From NCBI RefSeq assembly GCF_004364635.1, contig NZ_SOAX01000008.1:69196-133195 (forward strand): a stretch of DNA of 64,000 nt. The letters are read 5' to 3'. The position numbers were made by a program, and so were the translations under genes. This stretch comes from Halospina denitrificans (GTDB taxonomy: Bacteria > Pseudomonadota > Gammaproteobacteria > Pseudomonadales > Oleiphilaceae). Under the pieces are notes generated by a model. The model was not told where the DNA came from. It did not search any database and saw only the letters and a program-made list of their open reading frames with translations. Shown one piece after another: positions 8,632-17,555 of the stretch (position 1 is the stretch's first letter; every line of letters starts with the position of its first letter).

Positions 8632-9900
8632 ATGGCGCGCTGGATCTACTCCCTGTTGATGTACCTGGCGCTGCCGGTGGTCTTCCTGTTTTTCTGGTTC
8701 CGGGGCAGGCGCGACCCCGCCTATCGCCGCGGGTTGTCGCAGCGGCTCGGGTATATTGACGGGAATGCCGGCCCCGGATGCCTGCTGGTGCATGCTGCCT
8801 CCGTTGGCGAGGTCATTGCGGCAACCCCGGTGATCCAGCGCCTGGGGCAGCATTATCCCGACGCCTCCCTGGTGGTGACCACCATGACGCCAACGGGCGC
8901 TGAGCGGGTGCAGGCCGCCTTTGCCGGTACGGTACAGCACTATTACCTGCCCCTGGATGTCCCTCATGCCGTCCACCGGTTTCTCTCACGCCTCAACCCC
9001 TCCGTTCTGGTGATTATGGAAACCGAGGTCTGGCCGAACCTCGTCCATGCCTGTAATCGGCGGGGGATTCCCGTTGTGCTTGCCAATGCGCGGATGTCAG
9101 CCCGTTCCGAGCGGGGTTATGCGCGTTTCCGGTTTTTTTCCCGGCCGCTGTTTCAGGGATTGGACTGGGTTGCTGCCCAGGCGCAGCCGGATGCGGCGCG
9201 GTTCGGGCGCCTCGGGGTAGCGGCTGAGCGTCTGGCGGTAACGGGCTCGATCAAGTACGACGTGAGCATTGACGAGGCGAACCGGAAACAGGCCGCGGAA
9301 CTGCGGCAAGAGATGGGCGCGCGCCCGGTCTGGATCGCCGCGAGTACCCATGAAGGAGAGGATGAGCAGGTTCTTGAGGCCCACGCCCGGTTACTCGAGC
9401 GTCAGCCGGAGGCGCTGCTGATCCTGGTGCCCCGTCATCGGGAGCGGTTTGATCCGGTATTCAACGAGATTGGCAGGCGCGGCCTCTCCGTCAGCCGCCG
9501 ATCCCGCGGGGAGTCGCCCGGTCAGGTCGCTGTGTATCTTGCCGACACCATGGGCGAGCTTCTGATGCTCTTCGGGGCGGCCGATCTCGCGTTCATTGGA
9601 GGATCCCTGATTGAGCGCGGCGGCCATAATCCATTGGAGGCGGCAGCCTGGGGGCTCCCGATACTGACGGGGCATCACGTGTTCAACTTCACCACGGTCT
9701 TTGAGTTTCTTGAGGCCGAGGGCGGTGTCATCCGGGTGGGTGAGGGCGCCGATCTGGGACAGGCCGTGGTTACGGTTTTTGAAGACGCTGAGATGCGTCA
9801 TCGGATGGGGGAGGGGGCGTCCGCGGTGGTGGACGCCAACCGGGGCGCCGTCGAACGGCTTGTCGACGGCATCGCCCGGCTCCGGGATCAGCGCTGCTGA
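8632..9900 (+). CDS. waaA: Kdo transferase (3-deoxy-D-manno-octulosonic acid transferase)
   Basis: Transfers Kdo from CMP-Kdo to lipid A precursor on the inner face of the inner membrane, completing the LPS inner-core attachment. 422 residues. The N-terminus has one membrane anchor (residues about 4-22, SLLMYLALPVVFLFFWF) followed by RRGLSQRLGY, the glycosyltransferase N domain with ASVGEVIAATPV and TTMTPTGAERV, the acid-containing METEVWPN block, and the C-terminal nucleotide-sugar region AFIGGSLIERGGHNPLEAAAWG. Its last 13 bases overlap the convergent tolC gene. Confidence 0.96.
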   Translation: MARWIYSLLMYLALPVVFLFFWFRGRRDPAYRRGLSQRLGYIDGNAGPGCLLVHAASVGEVIAATPVIQRLGQHYPDASLVVTTMTPTGAERVQAAFAGTVQHYYLPLDVPHAVHRFLSRLNPSVLVIMETEVWPNLVHACNRRGIPVVLANARMSARSERGYARFRFFSRPLFQGLDWVAAQAQPDAARFGRLGVAAERLAVTGSIKYDVSIDEANRKQAAELRQEMGARPVWIAASTHEGEDEQVLEAHARLLERQPEALLILVPRHRERFDPVFNEIGRRGLSVSRRSRGESPGQVAVYLADTMGELLMLFGAADLAFIGGSLIERGGHNPLEAAAWGLPILTGHHVFNFTTVFEFLEAEGGVIRVGEGADLGQAVVTVFEDAEMRHRMGEGASAVVDANRGAVERLVDGIARLRDQRC

Positions 9901-9902
9901 TC
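9886..9902. repeat. Palindrome covering both stop codons of waaA and tolC
   Basis: GATCAGC-GCT-GCTGATC is a perfect inverted repeat. The tolC stop (9890-9888, minus) lies in its left arm and the waaA stop (9898-9900, plus) in its right arm, so one short sequence ends both convergent genes. Confidence 0.6.
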
Positions 9903-11360
9903 GCGCATTGGCACGACGGCGTCCGAGGGGACCGGCCGCCGATTCCCATTGCTGTCGTTACCATTCTGCGCCTCGGCTTCCTGGGTTACCTCACGGGCAA
10001 GCCGTTCAATCCCCGGCGCTGAGGCGCTCAGCCAGCGGTCGAGTTCGGCCAGGTCCTGCGGGCTGAGCGTGCCGGCGGCCTGCTTGAGCCTGAGCGTGTT
10101 CAGCACATAGTCATAGCGGGCGTTGGCGAAGTCGCGCAGTGCCACGTAGTAGTTCTGTTCGGCATCCAGCACCTCGACGATATTGCGGGTACCCACGTCA
10201 TAGCCCGCGCGGGTTGCGTCCAGGGCGCTGCGGCGGGAAATGATCGTCTGCTTCTGCGCGCGCAACGTCTGCATATTGGTGCTGATCCGGCGGAACAGTG
10301 ACCGGGTGTCGAGACGCACGTTCCGCCTTGTCGTATCCAGGTTTCTGCGCGCCTCATCAGCTTCGGCCCGGCCCCGCCGGACGCCGGCGCTGGTGCCGCC
10401 GCCCTCGTAAAGCGGCACATTGAGCGACAGGCCAATGCGGGCATCAGTCCGCGGGTAATCCTGATCAATGAATGCGGCCTGCTGGCTGCCGGCACCTGAG
10501 GTGCCGGTGTCGTAGTCCTGGTGTTGCCGGCTTACGCCCGCAAACAGGTCCAGTGTCGGCAGATGCTCGGAGCGCGCCGCCTTGAGTTGCTCCTGGGAGG
10601 CTTCCACGGCCAGGCTCTGGGCCCGAATGGCCCAGTTCTGCTCCAGCGCCTTCTCCGCCCAGGCTTCCGGGCTGTCCGGCGTGGGCGCGGTTACCGGGAA
10701 ATCGGTGCTGAGGCGTTCCAGTTCCTCGTAGAACTGGCCAGTCAGCCGCGCCAGGCTCTCGCGCTCAATGTCGAGCTGGCTCTCTGCCGCAATGCGCTGG
10801 GATTGACTGGCATCGTAACCGGCCCGCGCTTCTTCCACTTCCGTGGTCGCCACCAATCCGACTTCATAGCGCTCCTGGGCCTGTTCCCACTGGCGGCGAA
10901 GGGCCGCTTCCTGGGCGCGTGCAGTATCAAGCTCATCCTGGGCTCGCAGCACGTTGAAGTACTGTTCCGCTACCTCAAGGATGAGCGCCTGCTCCGCGCG
11001 GGAGAGTTCCGCGGCGGCGGCCTTGCTCTGCTGCTGACTGGCCTGGTAACCGAACCAGGCGTTGGCGCGGAACAGCGGCTGGTTGAGCTGAACCCCATAC
11101 TCATGGGTGGTGATATCGACATCACCAGTAACCCGGTCGGTGTAGGCGGACTCGCCATAGGCGTTGATCTGGGGCAGCAGCGGTGCCCGTGACTCATTCA
11201 CTGCGGCTTCGCGCGCCTCGCGCACCGCCCGGGCGGCCGCGAGCTCCGAGTCGTAGGCAAGCGCCTGTTCATAGACCGTAATCAGGTTTTCGGCGGCTGC
11301 GTTGCCCGCCGGGAGCATGAATGCAGTAATCAGGATAAGGTGAAATCGGCTCGCTTTCAT
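9888..11360 (-). CDS. tolC: TolC-family outer membrane efflux protein
   Basis: Forms the trimeric outer membrane channel-tunnel of tripartite drug pumps and type I secretion. The start ATG at 11360 is preceded by GAGGA and opens a signal peptide (hydrophobic LILITAFMLPAGNAAA, cleavage before ENL); the longer open frame upstream is not used. 490 residues. Two outer-membrane-efflux repeats are visible, each with long heptad-like alpha-helical stretches (for example AAAAELSRAEQALILEVAEQ and LNTLRLKQAAGTLSPQDL) and beta strands such as INAYGESAYTDRV and ARIGLSLNVPLYEGG. tolC near the nudF-yqiB-cpdA-yqiA cluster is a conserved arrangement. Confidence 0.94.
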   Translation of the reverse strand: MKASRFHLILITAFMLPAGNAAAENLITVYEQALAYDSELAAARAVREAREAAVNESRAPLLPQINAYGESAYTDRVTGDVDITTHEYGVQLNQPLFRANAWFGYQASQQQSKAAAAELSRAEQALILEVAEQYFNVLRAQDELDTARAQEAALRRQWEQAQERYEVGLVATTEVEEARAGYDASQSQRIAAESQLDIERESLARLTGQFYEELERLSTDFPVTAPTPDSPEAWAEKALEQNWAIRAQSLAVEASQEQLKAARSEHLPTLDLFAGVSRQHQDYDTGTSGAGSQQAAFIDQDYPRTDARIGLSLNVPLYEGGGTSAGVRRGRAEADEARRNLDTTRRNVRLDTRSLFRRISTNMQTLRAQKQTIISRRSALDATRAGYDVGTRNIVEVLDAEQNYYVALRDFANARYDYVLNTLRLKQAAGTLSPQDLAELDRWLSASAPGIERLAREVTQEAEAQNGNDSNGNRRPVPSDAVVPMRDQQR

Positions 11361-11384
11361 CGGGGTCCTCGGTATGGATTGGGT

Positions 11385-11405
11385 GTCACCGTGACCGGCG
11401 GTCAC
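11385..11405 (-). promoter_or_regulatory. Overlapping inverted repeats in the tolC leader
   Basis: GTCAC-C-GTGAC (11385-11395) and GTGACC-GGC-GGTCAC (11391-11405) share one arm, giving three phased GTGAC/GTCAC half-sites 25-45 bases upstream of the tolC start codon. This looks like an operator or an mRNA switch; no regulator gene is adjacent. Confidence 0.4.
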
Positions 11406-11410
11406 TATTA

Positions 11411-11439
11411 TGGACAAGTTAATGGCCGATCTCTACACT
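11411..11439 (+). promoter_or_regulatory. Putative sigma-70 promoter of thiC
   Basis: TGGACA (11411-11416) and TACACT (11434-11439) are separated by 17 bases. Transcription from about 11446 would start some 30 bases before the TPP aptamer, as expected. Confidence 0.5.
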
Positions 11440-11477
11440 CAGATAGCTTGTCGAACTATCTTCGGCAACGCACTGTC

Positions 11478-11562
11478 TTGACGGGGTGCCGGCTTCTGCC
11501 GGCTGAGATTGCGAATGCAGAACCCGCAGACCTGATCCGGTTAATACCGGCGTAGGGATTCG
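11478..11562 (+). promoter_or_regulatory. TPP riboswitch (THI element) controlling thiC
   Basis: The conserved aptamer core is present in order: ACGGGGTGCC, a GGC..GCC-type variable stem, GGCTGAGA, ACCCGC, GACCTGATCCGGTTAATACC and CGTAGGGA. These are the hallmarks of the thiamine pyrophosphate aptamer. It lies 100 bases upstream of thiC and 40 bases past a putative promoter. When TPP binds, thiC expression should fall; in gammaproteobacteria this is usually by hiding the ribosome site. I see no T-run after the aptamer that would suggest an intrinsic terminator. Confidence 0.95.
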
Positions 11563-11607
11563 AGACAAGCGCTTCCAGAACGAACCGCCTGTTATCGCAC
11601 GCCTTGA

Positions 11608-13548
<1,941 letters not shown>

Positions 13549-13562
13549 CAGTGAGGCGCAGT

Positions 13563-14189
13563 ATGGGGGAGACTAACCCCGTTTTTGACCACGACGACGT
13601 TGAGATCCAGTCGGATGAAGTGCTTTTCCAGGGCTTCTTCCAGGTTCGTGGTCTGACATTGCGCCATCGCCTTTTCGATGGGGGCTGGAGCGCCCCCATG
13701 AAGCGCGAACTGTTCTGGCGGGAGAACGCTACCTGTGTCCTTCCCTATGACCCGGTTCGCGATGAAGTGGTGCTGATTGAACAGTTCCGCGCGGGCGCTC
13801 TGGGACGGGAGGCTTCACCCTGGTTGCTGGAGGTGGTGGCGGGCATCAATGAGCCCGGCGACTCCGCCGAGGTGACCGCCACCCGTGAGGCGCAGGAGGA
13901 AGCCGGGCTTGAGCTGGCCGCCCTCGAACACATCTGTGACTATCTGGTCTCCCCTGGTGGCACCAATGAGCTGGTGCACCTCTACGGGGCCTGTGTGGAC
14001 GCCTCCGGTGCCGGCGGCATTCACGGGCTGGATCATGAAAACGAGGATATACGCGTCCAGCCCCTGGCCTTTACGGAAGCCATGGATGCCCTGAAAACGG
14101 GTCGAATCTGGAATGCGCCCGCGTTCATGTCCCTGCAGTGGCTGGCACTCAACCGTGACCGACTGCGCCGTGAATGGGGAGGTTGTTGA
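13563..14189 (+). CDS. nudF: ADP-ribose pyrophosphatase (Nudix)
   Basis: Hydrolyses ADP-ribose to AMP and ribose 5-phosphate. 208 residues from ATG 13563, chosen because GAGGCG stands about five bases upstream; a GTG four codons earlier is possible. The Nudix box is GINEPGD followed seven residues later by REAQEEAGLE. The metal-binding glutamates of the REAQEE part are intact, but the first box position, usually Glu, is Asp. VSPGGTNELVHLYGA matches the NudF-specific loop. It heads the conserved nudF-yqiB-cpdA-yqiA block. Confidence 0.92.
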   Translation: MGETNPVFDHDDVEIQSDEVLFQGFFQVRGLTLRHRLFDGGWSAPMKRELFWRENATCVLPYDPVRDEVVLIEQFRAGALGREASPWLLEVVAGINEPGDSAEVTATREAQEEAGLELAALEHICDYLVSPGGTNELVHLYGACVDASGAGGIHGLDHENEDIRVQPLAFTEAMDALKTGRIWNAPAFMSLQWLALNRDRLRREWGGC

Positions 14190-14647
14190 TGCGAAGCCAG
14201 TACGTCCCGGACCTCGCCCGTTTTGCCGCCGTCTGCGAGAGCAACTACCATCGCCTCAGGCATCTTGAGCGATTGGCGGTTTCCCGCGATGCTGATGTGG
14301 TTTTTGAACTGCACGACGGACAGCGCCACCTGGGGCAGGTCCAGCTCGCGCGTCTTGAAAGCGCTCGCTATACCGAGACCTGGTTCCTGGAACAGCTGGG
14401 CAACTCGGGCCGCTTCCTGAACAATCCCAGGATGACGGTCCGCGCCTACCACGATGCGGGTATGCTCGAAGTCATGAGCTGCTTCCGCCATGGTCGCGTC
14501 CGCGCCGTGAATCCCTATCCCAACGCCCGCATGCACCTGCCCGACGAGAAACTGCAGGTGAACCTTTTCCTGGCCGAATGGCTGGACTTCTGTCTGAAGT
14601 TTGGGCAGGCGGCGGACCTGGATACGGTGTGGAGTCTCGAGTCCTGA
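14189..14647 (+). CDS. DUF1249 family protein (YqiB-like)
   Basis: 152 residues, function unknown. The ATG shares one base with the nudF stop (TGATG), so translation is probably coupled. Family blocks visible are YVPDLARFAAVCESNYHRL at the start, TWFLEQLG, MTVRAYHDAGMLEV and YPNARMHLPDEKLQVN. Homologues lie between nudF and cpdA in E. coli and relatives. No signal peptide or membrane segment is seen, so it is probably cytoplasmic. Confidence 0.88.
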   Translation: MRSQYVPDLARFAAVCESNYHRLRHLERLAVSRDADVVFELHDGQRHLGQVQLARLESARYTETWFLEQLGNSGRFLNNPRMTVRAYHDAGMLEVMSCFRHGRVRAVNPYPNARMHLPDEKLQVNLFLAEWLDFCLKFGQAADLDTVWSLES

Positions 14648-14753
14648 CATTCTTTGCCTGACTCTGTGATGCTCGTCCGGGAATCCATTAGCCATAAACG
14701 ATAATTTACCGCTATATTGAAGGCCATAGCGGAGACTGGAGTCTGGAAACACC

Positions 14754-15554
14754 ATGGAAGCATCGGCCGACGTCCTGCATGTGCTGCAGATCACGGATCC
14801 TCATCTGCTCGGCGATGCCGACGGCAGGCTGCTCGGAATGAAGACCCGCGACACCCTGGATGCGGTGCTTGATCATGTAAAGACGCATTACGGCCAGCCG
14901 GATGTTGTTCTCGCCACCGGCGATATCTCCCAGGACGGCAGTGATGCCTCTTACCGTTTTTTCCAGGACCGCACGGCGTTCTTTGAATGCCCGGTATTCT
15001 GGTTTGCCGGCAATCACGACGTGATCCCGGCCATGGAGCGGGCCATCGGCGGAACCCAATCCGCGGAGCGCCGTTATCACAGCCACGGCTGGCAGCTCAT
15101 CTTTCTGGACTCGTCGGTACCGGACCAGGTCTACGGACGACTGGCGGAATACGAGCTGCGCCTGCTCGACAAGTTCCTGAGCGAGAACCCCGACGAGCAT
15201 GCCCTGGTCTGCCTCCATCACCATCCTATTGAAATCGGCGCCAGCTGGATGAACAGCATTGGCCTCCGGGATCACGAGGCCTTTTTCGAAGTGCTGGAGC
15301 GCCATCCCCAGGTCCGAGGCATTCTCTGTGGCCATATCCACCAGACCCTGGACGAGGAAAGCGGGGGTCGGCGGATGCTGGCTTCCCCCTCAACCTGTGT
15401 CCAGTTCCGCCCCAATTCCGATGAATTCAGCGTGGACGCACTGCCCCCGGGGTACCGTTGGTTGAATCTGCACCCGGATGGCACTATTGAAACCGGTGTC
15501 GAACGGGTGGAGGATGAGGACTTTGGCCTTGACGTTGAAAGCGATGGGTACTGA
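14754..15554 (+). CDS. cpdA: 3',5'-cyclic AMP phosphodiesterase
   Basis: A calcineurin-like metallophosphoesterase that degrades cAMP and so tunes CRP-dependent expression. 266 residues. The metal-binding motifs are all present: ITDPHL (Asp-x-His), ATGDISQDG, AGNHD, CLHHHP and CGHIHQ. GGAGACTGG lies shortly before the ATG. A 106-base gap separates it from the DUF1249 gene and contains an AT-rich tract with TATATT at 14713-14718, so cpdA may also have its own promoter. Confidence 0.94.
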   Translation: MEASADVLHVLQITDPHLLGDADGRLLGMKTRDTLDAVLDHVKTHYGQPDVVLATGDISQDGSDASYRFFQDRTAFFECPVFWFAGNHDVIPAMERAIGGTQSAERRYHSHGWQLIFLDSSVPDQVYGRLAEYELRLLDKFLSENPDEHALVCLHHHPIEIGASWMNSIGLRDHEAFFEVLERHPQVRGILCGHIHQTLDEESGGRRMLASPSTCVQFRPNSDEFSVDALPPGYRWLNLHPDGTIETGVERVEDEDFGLDVESDGY

Positions 15555-15559
15555 CTCCA

Positions 15560-16171
15560 ATGGTTGAAACCGCTCCGGATATCATCTACCTGCACGGCTT
15601 CCGCAGCTCTCCCCAATCGGATAAAGCCCAGGCTCTCGATTCGCACCTCAAGGCCATCAGTTACAGCGGTGAGTGGTTCATCCCGGAACTGGCGTACTCC
15701 CCGGTTGAAATCGAAAAACAGCTCGATGACTTGATCCAGGGCCGCGGCGACCGCGCCGTGGGCCTGATCGGCAGTTCCCTTGGCGGGTTTTTCGCCTACG
15801 CCATGGCCGAGCGCTACGGCCTCCCGGCCGTCCTCATCAATCCGGCCGCCTATCCCTACGACCTGATGAACCAATACCTGGGCACCCAGACGAACCTCTA
15901 CACCGGCGAAGCCTTCGAAGTCACCCGCGAAGACGTGGAGTGCCTCCGCGACCTCGACCCCGGCGAGCCTTCACACCCCGAACGCCTGATGGTGATGCTC
16001 CAGACCGGGGATGAAACCCTGGATTACCGGGAAGCCGAGCGACGGTTTGCGAATGTGCATCTGATGGTGGAAGAGGGCGGTGATCACCGATTCTCCTCGT
16101 TCGAGAACCACCTGTCGGCAATGCTGACGTTCCTGGCGGACGAGGCTCGGGTGCCGGATAGCACCGCCTGA
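15560..16171 (+). CDS. yqiA: YqiA-type esterase
   Basis: A small alpha/beta-hydrolase (203 residues) with IIYLHGFRSSPQSDKA, the nucleophile elbow GSSLGG, the acid in LQTGDETLDY and a His in GGDHRFSSF. E. coli YqiA hydrolyses palmitoyl-CoA and p-nitrophenyl esters in vitro; the physiological substrate is unknown. It starts 5 bases after cpdA, as in other gammaproteobacteria. The usual next gene, parE, is not present here. Confidence 0.9.
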   Translation: MVETAPDIIYLHGFRSSPQSDKAQALDSHLKAISYSGEWFIPELAYSPVEIEKQLDDLIQGRGDRAVGLIGSSLGGFFAYAMAERYGLPAVLINPAAYPYDLMNQYLGTQTNLYTGEAFEVTREDVECLRDLDPGEPSHPERLMVMLQTGDETLDYREAERRFANVHLMVEEGGDHRFSSFENHLSAMLTFLADEARVPDSTA

Positions 16172-16196
16172 AGCGCGACCCACCCACTCCTTCAGG

Positions 16197-16868
16197 TCAT
16201 GTGCTCGCTTCCCGGTTGTGGAGATCCAGAATAGGCCAGCCTCTTGATTGGGCGGTTTCTTTCAGTGCCGGGTCGGGATTGACGGCGACCGGGTGAGGGA
16301 CGGTCTCCAGTAAGGGGATGTCGTTGCGGGAGTCGCTGTAGAAGCGGGCGCCGTCGAGGGTTTCGTGGCGGTCGAGGAGCCATTGTTCGAGACGGGTGAT
16401 CTTGCCGTCCCGGAAGCAGGGGGTGCCGGAGACGCGGCCGGTGAATCGGCCGTTGTGGACTTCCGGTTCGGTGGCGATCAGGTGGGGGATGCCGAGGCGC
16501 TCGGCGATGGGTTCGGTGACGAAACGGTTGGTGGCAGTGATGATGATCAGGGTGTCGCCGTTGGTGCGGTGGCGGTCGATCAGCGCTTCGGCGGCTGGGC
16601 TGATCATGGGTTCGACAGCTTCGCTCATGAAGGTGTGGCGCAGTTTCTGGAGGTGTTCGTAGGCGTTGATGGCCAGGGGTTCGAGGGCGAAGGCGAGGTA
16701 GTCCTCGATGTCGAGCCTGCCGGCTTCGTAGTCGCGGTAGAAGGCGTCGTTGCGCTGTTGGTAGCGTTCGCCGTCGACGATGCCGTGGTCGATGAGAAAC
16801 TGGCCCCAGGCGTGGTCGCTGTCGCCGTCGAGGAGGGTGTTGTCGAGGTCGAAGATTGCTAGCGTCAA
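16197..16868 (-). CDS. HAD-IB family phosphatase (phosphoserine-phosphatase-like)
   Basis: 223 residues from a TTG start at 16868. I prefer this start because GGGAG stands seven bases upstream and the protein then begins TLAIFDLDNTLLDGDSDHAWG, as relatives do; the ATG at 16898 would add ten residues but has no ribosome site and falls at the probable transcription start. The catalytic motifs are FDLDNT (nucleophile and acid Asp), IITATN (motif II), the lysine in RDGKITRLE and YSDSRNDIPLL (motif IV). The substrate is unknown. Relatives commonly diverge from rppH-ptsP, as here. Confidence 0.85.
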   Translation of the reverse strand: MTLAIFDLDNTLLDGDSDHAWGQFLIDHGIVDGERYQQRNDAFYRDYEAGRLDIEDYLAFALEPLAINAYEHLQKLRHTFMSEAVEPMISPAAEALIDRHRTNGDTLIIITATNRFVTEPIAERLGIPHLIATEPEVHNGRFTGRVSGTPCFRDGKITRLEQWLLDRHETLDGARFYSDSRNDIPLLETVPHPVAVNPDPALKETAQSRGWPILDLHNREAST

Positions 16869-16904
16869 ACTGCTGCTCCCGTGAAATCTGTGTGCCATCG
16901 GCGC

Positions 16905-16913
16905 ATTATATCA
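16905..16913 (-). promoter_or_regulatory. Extended -10 promoter of the HAD phosphatase
   Basis: On the minus strand TGATATAAT is a perfect extended -10 element (TGn followed by TATAAT). No -35 box is visible, which fits an extended -10 promoter. Transcription would begin near 16898, giving a leader of about 30 bases to the TTG start. Confidence 0.6.
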
Positions 16914-17036
16914 TCCCAGTAACCGCAGCCCCCGGTATTGCCCACGACAAAACAGCGATTTGCCCAAGGGCTGTCAATTCTGGAAAAATAGAGCTAAGTT
17001 ACTCTTAGAAGATAAAAAACATATAAAGGTGTTGCC

Positions 17037-17549
17037 GTGATTGACTCCGACGGATTCAGACCCAATGTCGGAATCATACTGGCGAATCACCGGGGCGAGC
17101 TGCTGTGGGCCAGGCGTATCGGGCAGAACGCCTGGCAGTTTCCGCAGGGGGGGATCAATCAGGATGAGACACCGGAGCAGGCACTTTTCCGTGAACTGGG
17201 GGAAGAGGTTGGCCTGGAATCAACGGATGTCCGGATTATCGGCTGCACGCGGGGCTGGCTTCGGTATCGGTTGCCCCGGCGAATGATCCGCAGGGATTCG
17301 CACCCGGTGTGTGTCGGCCAGAAACAGAAATGGTTCCTGCTTGAGATGTTGTCACCCGACGCCAGGGTTCGGGTGGACTGGAGCCACTCGCCGGAATTCG
17401 ATGGCTGGCAGTGGGTCAGCTACTGGTACCCGCTGGGCCAGGTCGTCCCGTTCAAGCGTGAGGTTTATCGCAGGGCGCTCAGGGAATTGGCGCCCGGAGT
17501 TTTCAGGCTACAGTCAAAGGGGCACCCGCCGGCCCGCCAGGAATGCTGA
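17037..17549 (+). CDS. rppH: RNA 5'-pyrophosphohydrolase
   Basis: Removes pyrophosphate from the 5' end of transcripts and so triggers RNase E-dependent decay. 170 residues with a GTG start preceded by AAAGG. The Nudix box [23 protein letters not shown] is complete (positions about 38-60). The preceding WQFPQGG and the aromatic [13 protein letters not shown] region are RppH-typical. The order rppH-ptsP is conserved in gammaproteobacteria. Confidence 0.95.
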   Translation: MIDSDGFRPNVGIILANHRGELLWARRIGQNAWQFPQGGINQDETPEQALFRELGEEVGLESTDVRIIGCTRGWLRYRLPRRMIRRDSHPVCVGQKQKWFLLEMLSPDARVRVDWSHSPEFDGWQWVSYWYPLGQVVPFKREVYRRALRELAPGVFRLQSKGHPPARQEC

Positions 17550-17555
17550 CAGACT

